The translations under genes were made by a program, and so were the position numbers. This document shows positions 52,594-63,903 of a DNA stretch of 64,000 nt, piece after piece. Within the stretch, counting starts at the first letter, position 1; the number at the start of each line of letters is the position of its first letter. The stretch lies in contig JANSLP010000024.1 of assembly GCA_029298735.1 (NCBI GenBank), positions 170,026-234,025 on the forward strand. Direction: 5' to 3'. Origin of the DNA: Ophiostoma sp. CBS 140.51. Lineage: Eukaryota > Ascomycota > Sordariomycetes > Ophiostomatales > Ophiostomataceae. Below the pieces are notes generated by a model, which saw only the letters and a list, made by a program, of their open reading frames with translations, searched no databases and had not been told where the DNA came from.

Positions 52594-52962
52594 TCATGTA
52601 GTCCTGTTGGCCCTTCTCCCTCCCCGTCCATCGCCGCCGAGCCAAACAGGACGGATTTCAATAGCCGCTCGGGTTGTACCGTTTTCATTTAAAAAAAGGT
52701 TCGATAGCTTCGACAAATGTCGACAAACGCGGCTATCGGAGCAACTATCAACCACACCGACCGGGGAGGCCAAGGCCTGGCCGCTGGCCACATTTGGGTC
52801 GCACCTGGCAAGGCGATCCCGGCTCGCAGTCCGCCTTGCGTCACCGGTATCTTCCAGCAATGCCTTGTTCATGCTGGATAATTCAGTGCCATCTCGGTTC
52901 TCATTGTCCGTGAACAAGTGACGGGCCTCACCGACGGGCAGGAGAACCAACAGGCCCAACAT
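52594..52962 (-). CDS. Possible small secreted protein (weak call)
   Basis: 122 residues from the ATG at 52962. It starts with a signal-peptide-like MLGLLVLLPVGEA, then a polar stretch with three Cys, and GC-rich codons like genuine genes nearby. There is no homology I recognise, and the end falls in low-complexity sequence, so this may be chance or part of a larger spliced or decayed gene. Confidence 0.2.
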   Translation of the reverse strand: MLGLLVLLPVGEARHLFTDNENRDGTELSSMNKALLEDTGDARRTASRDRLARCDPNVASGQALASPVGVVDSCSDSRVCRHLSKLSNLFLNENGTTRAAIEIRPVWLGGDGRGGRRANRTT

Positions 52963-53070
52963 CCGCGTGTGGGGGCCGTTTCTTTTAAAGGCCAATCTTT
53001 CCATCTCTTGTTTCCATTCGGCATGCGTATGTGGTGCTGCAATGTTCCTCCGAGGACATGCACGAGGCGG

Positions 53071-53349
53071 CTAGGGATAATATGTGGATTTTTTGTATTG
53101 AAGAACCAGGCGCTTCATAGTGTAAAACGTCTTATGGCTCACCGCGGTCGTGGATATCAGAACTGCCAAACCGGCCAGCAAATAAAGCATTTGACCAAAC
53201 CCCCACCCGTATTCGTTATCAAAACAATACAGATGCAATTTTAGTGAATGATATGAATAACGATACCGTATGTACAGTAGTGAAGAAGTTCTGGTTTTCC
53301 GTAGAGGGAAAAACAAAGTCTTCTTGGGTATTGAAAACACATAGCCCAT
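53071..53349 (-). pseudogene. Possible C-terminal fragment of a fungal membrane protein
   Basis: The 92-residue frame ends with EYGWGFGQMLYLLAGLAVLI, a hydrophobic helix after a W-x-F-G-Q motif. That pattern is common at the C-terminus of multi-pass fungal membrane proteins of unknown function. The upstream part is A/T-rich and not protein-like; a further minus-strand frame (53485-53781) may belong to the same relic. Weak call. Confidence 0.2.
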
Positions 53350-56300
53350 ACAATGGCATGTAGCGAGCTTGCAAATTGTGTGTGGGAGTCAGAGAGGAGA
53401 AGAATAGAAAGCGGTCAAAGCACAATGCACTGCATAGTCGTGGTTGTAACTGATCATGTGGTGTCATCGTGTATCAAACTTATCTCATAAATACTCTATG
53501 AATTGTAATTCTTTAAGCCCTCCTTTAGCCGGACTCTTCCGCCGCACTCCGTAGTTATGGTCCACATCCCCGTCCGCGGATGGTCTGGTCGCGGGGCCGC
53601 CAGGCAAGGCCACGAGGTAATAAGGTTGTCTTAGTGGAGTCCGGACAGGGCCTGGATCCTGGTCTACAGCCGGCCCCTGGAAAGAAAGGCCTGGGCCGGT
53701 ACCTGGCAAAGGTAACCATGCCATGTCATGACCAGGTTGAAATAACAAAGAATCCTTCTCATTGTCTCTGGTAATTGGCATTGCGACTTTGGCCTTACAT
53801 CATATTTTAATCGTCGATCAATGCAGAGGTGAAGGTGACTGGAAATAAGAGGCAGTTAGAAAGATCAAGCAAGTCCTGAACTCTCAATGACAGAACTCCA
53901 TTGCTCACACAACAATAAATGGTACCTTGGGCTCGATGCCACCACCTTGCTCTCCCCACAGCACCCCCTCAACACCTCTGCTTCAGCCCTCAACAAATAC
54001 TACACTGCAGAATTACATCCTTAAAATGGCGGTGAGCACAAACTGCGGCAAACTTGTTCATGGGTAAGATGCTATCAAAGTCTCTCCGAACTAAGACTTT
54101 TTGCCATGGTTTCTTTCTGTTTGAACCTGTTCAGAGGCAGTGGATGCTAGAGTTCAGCGCAGCCATGATTGTATGATCCAAAAAAAGAAAAGCAAAACTT
54201 GCGTTTCGTTACACACATCTGTAGGACAAGGTATCTCGAATCAATATCAGTTTAACCCAAGAACCGGATTCTCGGGAGTGAGCTAATAGCGGATGAGTCT
54301 TTCGTCTGAGTCTAGGCAAGTACTTTAGACCACATAGCAAACCGTCAATACTATCAGATGAACATATATATTCCGTCTTGATACGCTCATCAGAAGAAGT
54401 TTCTTTTTCTCTCTCCCCTTCACGGGCGACTTTGATGTTGTGAAAATTTACGCAGGTTGACATTTCCATTCTCAAATCGTGGGATCCTTGCCCTTGTCAC
54501 TTGTTAAAGAAGACCCATTATTGCGGTCCGAGGCGGCTGTGGTACTGTGGAGACACTAAAGCAAAGAAAGAACCTTGAAAATAAGTTCTTTTAACTGCAA
54601 AATGCCGTTAAGGAACACTCTAGAAGAGAGTTGAAAGAAAACGGACAATTCGAGTTGCATACATACAAGCAGAATGTATACGAGATACCTTTCTTGGATG
54701 GCTTTTAATGTAAGGGGAAAGAAAGAAGACACATAGAAGAGAAAGGAGCAGATGTCTTCCAGCACGGAGCTCACCGGGCTGGAGAGTCGGCGTTCTTGCA
54801 CTTCCTCTTTTCTGCACTACTCCTTGCACCTTGGGGGACAGAAATCTCCAAAGATGGCTACCCTACCAAACAGAAAGCAGAAAGAAGAAAGCACACAGAA
54901 GCTGGATAGAAAAGAGCCCTCCACTCTCTCCTCATTCCCTTTTTTGTTCTAACCTTATACTTCTCAGCCCTCTCCTCCGCACGGAATCTTCCCTGCCGGA
55001 CCCACACGCATCGTCTCCCACCTTTTTTCTGTTTTCCAACCACCACCGCACCCCCATCTATCGTTCTCGTTTTTTCAGCTTTCTTTTTCTTCGTTGTCGT
55101 GCTTTCTCAAGACCTCGACAAAACTTTCCATTTGTCAAATGCAAAGGCAGTTCAACCATTAAAGGCATACCACATTCTTCTGGCTCTGCTATTTTTCTTT
55201 CTTTCTTTTGTCGCACTGCCGCCCTTCCGTACCTAGCACTTTTGAGTAAGTGTTGCTCAAACAAGTTAAAATCCTCTTGCTCATTGCCGTTTCATGTCCC
55301 TTGCATGTTTAGTTACTGCCCGTACAGAGGATACCTTCCTAGATATGGTCTCTTGCCCTTTTCTCGTACTCTTGCTATTTTGCAATCTATCCCCACACGT
55401 TGACAAGCCTGCATGTCTTGCCGTGTTGCACAAAACGAGCTTCACCGCCCTCTGTAAGCCTTGACCGTGTTTCTTGTTTTTCCCGGCATTAGCCCATTAC
55501 AGCAAGTGCATCTTCTCCCTTGCTTCTTGCTAACGATTTTGATACACGTATTCAATCTTCAAATCTGTTTTGGTGCTTTAGTTCAACGACAAGGGGAAAC
55601 GCAGTGCCTTCGAGCCAAACATAGGACACACGTTTAAGCCATTTCCAAACAAGTCCTTCCCAGACAGGAATCGAAACGCCCACTCTCATCTTTTCCACCA
55701 ACCTTGTTCCCCTTCTCTCTGAAGGGCCCTATTACTTTATTCGTCAATTTGTTCACTCCCGCCCCCTAACTACGCATGCTTAACCGAAAAGAGGCTCTAT
55801 GGCTGCAGTCAGTGATTGCAAATAGTCGTTCTCGTTGGTGGCCCGGTGGGTTGGCGTAAAGCAGACAAGGGTCGATCTTTTCCCTATTCCACCTTGCGCG
55901 TGAGACAATCCAGGCATCGCGAAGCTCCTTGAGTAGGCAAGGCAGGGCAGAATGGAGACATCTTTGCATGGCAAATGCTCTGATGGTCTGACCGGTCCCA
56001 AGCGAACCACGCCCCAGCCAGCCCAGGCAAAAGTTTTGTGTTCGAGGTCTCTGGTGAGACCATGCCTTCAAGGGCATTTTTCGACATTGTCACCCCATTG
56101 ACAGCCTGTAGTGAATGAATAGTGCCTCTGTTTGTGCTTCGCTACAGCTTGCCGAGGACCCGTCCTCTAGCGCTTCTAGCGTGTTCTAGCCCGCTAAACT
56201 TCTTTATTCCCCCGACACAGCTCTGTCTCTTCTTTCCTGTTCTTTTTCTGCCTCACCTCGTCAGGATCACGAAGCCAGGGAGGCCGTCGAGTAGCATTTC

Positions 56301-56932
56301 CCCGCCGTTTACCACGCGCGGCCAAGGTAAAACAACTTACTTTTATGTATCTCTACTGTTTAAACGTGTTTGGTAGAAAGAACGGGCCTTATCGTAATAT
56401 TCTCCCACCTCAAGGGCCATTGTTGTGAGTGGAGTGTTAAAGTGGAAGGGGATGATCGCGCAGTCCATCGCGCTTTCCTGATTTAATTCTTCTCCATTAT
56501 CCCGGACGAGGGCCGTCTTTGCCGCTCGCTCTTTCCTCATTAACAGTACTCACTTTCCTTCTTTGATCTTTCCCTCGGTTTTACCTGAGCTCTTCGCACT
56601 TTCCTTCCCGCCCAGCTTTGAGGCTGCTCTTTCCAATCCTCCCACATCCATCAGTCGCAGCTCACCTCCTTCTCGAGCCTTTGTTTTCGTTTCTATTTTC
56701 TGTTTTCTTTTCTTTTCTGATTTTGATTTTATCACCTCGTCAGCTTGATTTCCGACTTGTGCTATTCATTCAATTTTATCTTGCATACGCGTCAACGGGG
56801 CCCTTTGATCTCGACTTTATCCAATAATCACCATTGTCGTGACCCGCGACTCGATATCCGTTCTTCTTCCCACATCTTCCCACATCTTTCGTCTTTTTGT
56901 CTTTTGTTCTTCTGAAACCTTTCGTCAGCCAG

Positions 56933-57009
56933 GTATTTGTACTTGTACTCCATTTGAGCATGAGCATATGATACTATTTGTTCAAGGTTACTAACTGCAT
57001 CATCTGCAG
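56933..57009 (+). other. Probable 5' UTR intron of the decayed gene
   Basis: Donor AG|GTATTTG, branch TTACTAACT, acceptor ATCTGCAG; 77 nt. No ATG precedes it in a frame that joins the coding part, so it lies in the leader. Confidence 0.55.
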
Positions 57010-57211
57010 ATTTGCGCTGCCGTCCAAGAACGCCGACTTGGCTACTTCGAGCCTGGATTTGTCTCCAAGCACCTCAAATCCTACAATACACACTTCCGAA
57101 ATTTTTCGCGCCACGCATACGTTATCTTACGAGCTTTACACTACACACCCACACGCGGCGAATCGACCTTTTGCTTGTTTCTTCACCACAAGTCGTGCCA
57201 CGCCATCGACT

Positions 57212-59507
57212 ATGTCTCACGGTTATTGGAACTGTCTCTCTCAAGACGGCAGCTCACAATGTGATGAAGTCTGCCTGGATGCTTTCCACCTTTCGCCTCC
57301 GCAACCATCCTCCCCGGTCATCGGTTCTTGTGACGACATCGAGTTCCCTACACGAAACTATTGGGCTCCCAACACGACTGCACCCATGCACCATAACCTA
57401 GCCGATCAAGGCCCCCATACGCTGCTCCGTGAAGCTACCTTGCGTTGGCATGACCCCTCAAATGAGGCAAGCCACCCGGCGTCTTTTTCGAGCCCACGTT
57501 CCCCTGCTGAAGAGTTCTCCAACCGCAAGCAAGAGAAGCCGCTGTCACCACCCACATCATGTCACCACCGTGAATCGCCTCATGATGAGGAGAGGAGTGG
57601 CACCGAAAAGGATTTTGGCCGAGTATCGGAGGATTTAAAAAATCACTCGATCTTGTTACCAAATACAATGCGCAGCTACGAAGCCGAGGCTAACACCCCT
57701 TTCGACCCCGGCTCTTCTCCCGACGTTCTTATATTGACGCCTGTTGAGACTTCTGACGGCAATTCCATGACTTTCAGACTGGCTGGGGCACTCCCAGATG
57801 CTTCTGAATTGCAATCTGAGGCTGCTACCCAGCCAGTTCTGCACAACACTCTTGGTTTCCCTTTCTATACAAATACAAATGGTGCCATATCCCTACACAA
57901 TGGAGTCGACCAGCCGACCCGTGAGACTGCTTCTGAAATGGAGTCTGCTGCGCAAACCACATCAAGATTAGTTACCCAGGCCCGTGCAACTAATATCACA
58001 ACCTACAATCTAGGCCCCAAAGGCAAAGTTCCCACCCTTGGTGCACCTTCCGACTCAGACGACGGTAGCTCCAGCGCTTCTTTTGAGCCGCCAGCCAGAC
58101 GCATATATTCACCATCATCCTCTACGTCTTCTTTCGTCATCGTTACACCGCCAGATTCTTGGCCCCCCCTCTTCTGAAGTTGAATCGACAGCCGCCGCTG
58201 GCTAGCCCGGCGACATTTTCCTTCACGGAATGGATCCGTACTTCGAATTCTGAGACTTTCAGGACGACACAATAGCTCACCGTGGCGCTGAAAACGACAG
58301 CGATGGTGAAGAAGAGCTCGAGATTTTGTTGGAGGAGCTCGGAGATGAAAGATACGGCGACAAGAGGAGTATTGCTAGCAGCAATGACACCATCACATAA
58401 GAGTTTGTCGACACTTGGGCAGCTGCCAGATCACCAACTTCTGCATATGCGACTGCTCCAAACGTCAACTTTCAACCCGCAGATCCGACTTTTATTGAAC
58501 ATGCGATCGCTGCAGGCACAGAAAATGAATGGAAGCACGTTTTTGTTTCGCTACAGCAGATTTCAGATCTTGCCGAAAAATCCTAGGTGGAAGCAGCGGC
58601 AACCGAGCTGGCCGATCTTATACAGCATCTCGTGCACAATGGAGAGTCGATGGGACTCTGGTCACAGTCGGTTTCTGAAACTCAACTGCCAAAGTTCACA
58701 ATACCTCCTATGGCAAAACCTTAAGCAAATTGCTACAGAAAGATCTTCTGGACTATGTTCGTGGCAACCGCTTTTGCCGTTCTTGATGAGCATGCACTGC
58801 GTGTCGACGTGGCATCCCTCATAAGCGACTGGGCAAAGACGTTTTCCGAAGCCGAAGCGATCCGAGCCCTGACAGTTCCTCGCAGATCACAGATTCTGGT
58901 ATTCGGTGGATGTGAGAGGGGTGACGACACCATACTGGCGTACTGGTGGCGGTACGGTACGCAGGTGGACCCAGAGCGGGCCGCCTTATGCGACAAAATC
59001 CAGCAGCCCCGATCAAATCCAGAGCCCCATATGGCAGCTGCAGTTGAACAATAGCACAATCAAATCGTGCGGCGCGCTGCTGTTTCCGACGGCAATGCCA
59101 AGTTCCAGTGTGCCAAATACGACAGATGCATGGGCGTCGGCATGTGTTGTGGTCTGTATGTCACGTGCAACATGTTTGAGAGGAGCCATTTTGATAGTCT
59201 CACCGATGGAGTGTCATTTGAGGGCGTGAACGAGGCCGACCGTGCCGAGTACATTCGTCCCAATCTCACGCCCAGTACTAAGCTTTTCGTTGAACCTCAC
59301 GAGATGAACGTCATGGAACAAGTCACCGCCGTGCGCCTTCAGGGCGGTTTACGTAAGCTCGCCAATGCGATATACGGCGGCTGCGCTGACAACACAGGAA
59401 CTTCCACCCGGCTAGACGCAGACTCGGTGCCACCTCACAAACATTTTGATACTTTTCAGGTCATAACCTCCGAGGCTGTCAAGAGATATGCACGTGTGCT
59501 GCTCTAG
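57212..59507 (+). pseudogene. Decayed gene: frameshift plus six in-frame stops
   Basis: From ATG 57212 a Ser/Thr/Pro-rich frame runs 321 residues to TGA 58175-58177. A one-base shift inside the C7 run at 58163-58169 moves into a frame that stays protein-like to 59507 but holds stops at 58203 (TAG), 58251 (TGA), 58398 (TAA), 58584 (TAG), 58722 (TAA) and 59052 (TAG). The last part is globular-looking, with motifs such as ILVFGGCERGDDTILAYWW, CMGVGMCCGLYVTCNMFE and LFVEPHEMNVMEQVTAVRL. I recognise no family. Five of six stops are one C-to-T step from CAA/CAG. A leader intron remains, so it may still be transcribed. The first 321 residues alone could be a surviving truncated protein. Confidence 0.6.
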
Positions 59508-61187
59508 GGCCCGTACGATGGTCCGCTCTCGCGGTGGGCGTTCCGTACCATGGGGCGGAAGTTGGGTGGCTTGTTCTAGGATCTCTTGGGGGCTATATGG
59601 CAAATAAATACTGGTTGAAAGATCTGAAATTGCGATATATCCCTTAATAATAGCGAGATATAAATATGTGAGGAGTACAAATTTTACCACGATATTTAAA
59701 TGACATCACTTGTGATTTCTGTAATCCTTTACCTGTGCTCCTGATTGTAAAGGTTATTTATGCTTCAAGACATTAACACGCGAGCAGCAATACACGTTTG
59801 GCAACACTAAAATGGTCACTGTGTTATGTTAACCTTCAGTTTAAATCAACAGTTCACTCGTAGATATCTCGTCTTCCGAGCTCGTCAAGTATCGGCAGAT
59901 GTTGTCACGTGCTTTGACTGCAACGCATTATCCAGGTTATGCATCGACTTTGCACTCGTTGCTTTGCTTGCATTGTCATAAATGTATTTCGAATGTAGTG
60001 AGATATTGTGTGTCCAATGATTTCACCGCCAATCAGGATATTCATTGTATCTCGTGCAAGCGTCTATTGTGCCAGGCAGGTAATCATGTAATCAGGAGGA
60101 AGGCAGCCAATCAGAACGGAGGAAGATAAAAACAATTTTCCTATTCTGGACACCCGCCAAAAATCGACTGCACATTGTGCACACTGCCAGAATTTTAATT
60201 TTCGTCACGAACAATACAAACACGTGAAATACACATCGTACTACAACGATTTATTTATTCGACTTTTATATTCATACTAATCTATTTTGTTTCTAAATTC
60301 TGTATAAACTCGTCTTTTTATATCATTCCCCATGTACCCACATATCGACTTACACGTTTGAGATGAAGAGCAAGTTATTAACACGTGAACTGTGTTCGAT
60401 AGATATGCTTTGGGAGTAAAATATTATGCTGAAATAGAATTGGCAGGGCGAAGAAAAGCAAGAAATAAAAGAAGCGGTCAGAAGCCAGCTATCGAGTCGT
60501 GAAAGTGTAGAAGGATATTTAGGGAAGTGCTCTATCTTGTAAATAAGAGCTACGTATCTGACGTAGAGAATACAGAATTTCGGTAAATTAATGTCGATAA
60601 GATGTCTGATACTACACGACATACTTTATGAAGGAACTTTAAGATACAAGCAACTTAGCAAGCTTATCAGCGAGAATAAAGTAGATCCCGGTACTGACTG
60701 AGGTGTTGTGTGGCAAAATATTTAAGCGGAAAACATCCAACTGTCGTGAACATTTATTGAGCTGCATCATAGCTGCAAACATAACCAGTTAACAGATCAC
60801 AGTTTAGAGAAACTTCAGTGTTGGCTTTGTTTTACTAAAGTCTTGTGTACTGTTGGATATGTGTGACTCTAGTCTCAAATAATGGTGCTGCCTCATCCTG
60901 ATAAAAATAAACGCACAACAAGATAAGGTTCAGATATACGTACCATGCGGCGATGAGATAATCTCCATCTCGTTTCTCTATATAAAATCGAACTGTTCCC
61001 CATGTATTAGGATTTTGTCTTTCCCTTTCCTTTCCATCCAAACATCATTAACTGTTCAATTTCTACCATTTAATTCCGCATTTCAAACGCATACATTTCA
61101 AACTTTCCGCACGCTACTTAACCAAAACCTCCCACACCGCTTCCACCACTCACACACAAATTTGCTTTCCCCCCCTTTACTTACACG
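59508..61187. other. A/T-rich intergenic region
   Basis: 1.7 kb, markedly richer in A/T than the left half of the window, without coding frames, tRNA or clear repeats. A leader-like C-rich tract (61080-61187) precedes the next gene. Confidence 0.5.
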
Positions 61188-62081
61188 ATGGGCTGCTCCA
61201 GCGTGCTTCACGTTTCAAGGATGGCGAGAATTTTCCTCCGCTCCTCTCGAGTTCACGAGATAAAGCCCGATCGCAAGAGCCTCAACCTTGAGGTCCACTT
61301 TGCCGACCCTCTCGTGACCGTTATTGAGGAAACTCCGAAACCTCCTAAGAAGCCTAGCAAGTACCCTAGCAAGTACTCTTCTAAGCACTCCGAGCACTCT
61401 AAGCACTCCTCTAAGTCTGCCTCTAAGTCTTCTTCAATAACCAGCGCCTCCTCCAGCTCCATCAACTACTTTGACGTTGTTGAGCGTGGCCGCAAGCTAA
61501 GCGCTCCGGCAGACATGGCTACGCCAAATTTACCTGCACCGACAATTTATCTCGAAGAATCAGCCATCCCCGTGATCAACAACGCCAATACAACTGTCGA
61601 CGGCTACTACTACGTCTTTGACAAATACCAGTTCAGACGCATGATGGCTAGGTACCACAGACACCGAGAAGAGTGTGAGAGGGCCAGTGAAGACCATCAA
61701 ACCACGATTGGAGTGAGCCACTCTTTGATGCCATGCTTGGCCTCGGCTCCCGATCTCGAGGAAATTCCAGAGGAGGAGGAGCCGGAGGAGATTGTGCGCG
61801 AACCTTGGGTCCCACCAGTCTTTGTGCGTCACGATGAAGAGCATGAAGACGAAGAGCTTGAAGGGCTTACCCCCCAACTTTGTCTTGACCCCGTCATCAA
61901 CCACCAAGTCTATATTGTTGACGCGGCGGCGGTATCAGTGTCATCCATAGGCTCTCTAGTTGCCTCATCACTCCACACTATCGAGGGAAATTATGTTGGT
62001 TTCTATGATTGTATCGTTCTGTTTTTCCGCCACGGCTTTCGTGCGATCTTTGGTCAGCATAATCAACCGCTTGATGAGTAA
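61188..62081 (+). CDS. Putatively N-myristoylated/palmitoylated protein, unknown function
   Basis: Intronless, 297 residues. The N-terminus MGCSS fits the myristoylation consensus (Gly2, Ser at position 5-6) with Cys3 for palmitoylation, suggesting membrane attachment. A Lys/Ser repeat region (KYPSKYSSKHSEHSKHSSK, ~60-80) is followed by a short conserved-looking part (DGYYYVFDKYQFRRMMARYH), an acidic stretch (EEIPEEEEPEEI) and a C-terminal hydrophobic region (FYDCIVLFFRHGFRAIFG). No known domain. The N-terminal signal and the C-terminal helix would both face membrane. Family unrecognised. Confidence 0.65.
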   Translation: MGCSSVLHVSRMARIFLRSSRVHEIKPDRKSLNLEVHFADPLVTVIEETPKPPKKPSKYPSKYSSKHSEHSKHSSKSASKSSSITSASSSSINYFDVVERGRKLSAPADMATPNLPAPTIYLEESAIPVINNANTTVDGYYYVFDKYQFRRMMARYHRHREECERASEDHQTTIGVSHSLMPCLASAPDLEEIPEEEEPEEIVREPWVPPVFVRHDEEHEDEELEGLTPQLCLDPVINHQVYIVDAAAVSVSSIGSLVASSLHTIEGNYVGFYDCIVLFFRHGFRAIFGQHNQPLDE

Positions 62082-62934
62082 AGCGACTGAACCGCATGAG
62101 ATGGCACTTTCCAACCATCATAATACGACTACAAAATACACGAAAAAAGGGGACAAGGAAAGAAAATATTTGCAGCAAAATCCTGACTTTTCTGTTATGG
62201 GTCGAGATACCGTTAAGCGCTTTACTTTGTACTCCCCATTTTATTCCCCATTTGTGTCTTATACCTATACTTCGCATATTTTAGGCACTTGTTGTAATTT
62301 TACTTGATGCTTATTCTTTACCATAAAAGCCCTGTTGCCAAAATTTGTTTTTTAATTAGTAGCATCGTGAAAAAGAAAAAGTAAACGAAAAATCTAGAAC
62401 ACAGCTTAAAATTTATTCAGCATTTCTACAGCGCATATCTGTTTACAAACACCTCTTCGCAGATTTTCGTCTCTTACGTCTGATCACTCTGTATGCAACA
62501 AATGTGATAATACCTCTATTCTTCTCATTTCACGCAAACTGTCCTGATCATCATCCGTAAACTGAGCCCAACGAAAGCCGTCCACGACTGTCGGGCCGCC
62601 CCGAGAAGCGACCAGTCAAGGAAGACCAGGATACCTTTGTTGAGGACCGACGGCATATTGTGTAGATTTACAAGAAATTTTCATATAAATGAATACAACA
62701 CAGCTCTATATTTACCTTGTGACATCATATTTGGCAATATTATAATGGGTAAATCTCTCGGTAAAGTTGCCCCAGCATCTCGATGCAATTAAACCAGTCA
62801 CCCAGGACATGATTTATCCGGCACCACATCACGCTCTAAGGTCGTGTGGGGTATGTCAGATCTCCAGATGTAGACTCGCATCCTTTCCTTGTATTTAGTC
62901 CTGCAAAAAATTGCTGAAGTCGATTTCACGCATC
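62082..62934. other. A/T-rich intergenic region
   Basis: 853 nt holding the 3' UTR of the MGCSS protein gene and the promoter of the secreted-protein gene. Nothing else recognised. Confidence 0.5.
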
Positions 62935-63903
62935 ATGTACGTCTTCTTGTGGATGATTGCCCTATTTGGGCTTCTCCTGTCTGCGCCTGTGACAGCCATC
63001 AGCAGTATCGACATCTCCAACACCACGGGCATCCGTGCCCTCTTCCTCTTCAAAGATGTCCTCGAGTCCAACACCACCGCCCTCCTGACCTCAGGCTTCA
63101 ACACACTCATTATCTTCAGCTTTGGCGTGCTGGGCAACGGTGACATTGTCTACTACACGACCAACACGATGACAGGCGGCATCCACACAACGGTTGCGTC
63201 CAACGGAACCTATGTTGGAGGTGCAGCACTGGCTGACAAGGCCAGGTCCTACAAAACATCACCTGGATCATCTGTCGACCGTGTCGAAATATCCATGAGC
63301 TCGTCCGGTACGGCCTTCCAAAATGTTACAGCTCTTTTACAGCGTGACGGGGCCGGACCTGACACGGTGTTGGCTCGAAACTTTGGTGCCTTGCGTAAGG
63401 CTTGGACACTTGATGCTTTCAACAACGACGACGAGTCCGTGTACGATGTGGCCAGCACACTGAAACTCGCCGAGATGTTGGGCGACCCGGATGGTGCGGC
63501 GTTTCCACACTACACGGCGGCGCCGTACACCAATATGCGTTTTTGGACGGCGGTTCGCCAGTCCATCTCAGCTAGCGCCCGCCTTCCTCGTAACTACTTT
63601 GACCGCGTCTATCTGCAAGAGTACGACGGCGGCGCTGGCAATGACCCAGCCACCTGGCAGACTGCTTTGGCTCCCAAGACCAAAGACGAAGATGCCGTGA
63701 ACATGGTCCCTATTTTGTGGGTAACGAACGACTCAAAGCCGTCAGAGGGTACAACGCCAGCACAGGCTGATACACGGTTTCGACGATGGGCGTTGTCACG
63801 CGCCGGAATTTCGGGCGGTGGCTATTGGAACGACTACGATATCGAAAAGATGAAGTCGTCGTACATAGAATATGGAAATGTACTGAAAGCAATTTTTTTG
63901 TAG
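62935..63903 (+). CDS. Secreted protein, possibly TIM-barrel glycosidase-like
   Basis: 322 residues from ATG 62935, intronless. A signal peptide (MYVFLWMIALFGLLLSAPVTA, about 1-21 in extent) is followed by a mature protein with N-glycosylation sites. Features resemble secreted fungal proteins often labelled 'coagulation factor 5/8 type domain-containing': TSGFNTLIIFSFGVLGNGDIVY, VASNGTYVGG, VDRVEISMSSSG, FDRVYLQEYDGG, and AGISGGGYWNDYDIEKM near the end. The alternating strand and helix pattern and the LQEYDGG motif suggest a chitinase-like TIM barrel; this is tentative. GC-rich codons contrast with the A/T-rich flanks. No F5/8 domain follows. Confidence 0.7.
   Translation: MYVFLWMIALFGLLLSAPVTAISSIDISNTTGIRALFLFKDVLESNTTALLTSGFNTLIIFSFGVLGNGDIVYYTTNTMTGGIHTTVASNGTYVGGAALADKARSYKTSPGSSVDRVEISMSSSGTAFQNVTALLQRDGAGPDTVLARNFGALRKAWTLDAFNNDDESVYDVASTLKLAEMLGDPDGAAFPHYTAAPYTNMRFWTAVRQSISASARLPRNYFDRVYLQEYDGGAGNDPATWQTALAPKTKDEDAVNMVPILWVTNDSKPSEGTTPAQADTRFRRWALSRAGISGGGYWNDYDIEKMKSSYIEYGNVLKAIFL

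Larger units (their letters stand above)
50257..56932. other. Gene-poor region
   Basis: 6.7 kb without a confidently called gene. It begins with the promoter of the coiled-coil gene. A frame at 51222-51671 (plus) has a coiled-coil-like C-terminal half (RKQIKKHKEELKELKASVE) but a UTR-like first half. Two weak candidates at 52594-52962 and 53071-53349 (minus) are listed separately. Long C/T-rich tracts (54930-55090, 56100-56780) resemble transcript leaders. Composition shifts toward A/T. Confidence 0.5.

Noticed and set aside
52451..52921. 156-codon plus-strand frame with hydrophobic start
   Set aside because: Begins at TTG, not ATG, in T-rich leader-like sequence; no domain.
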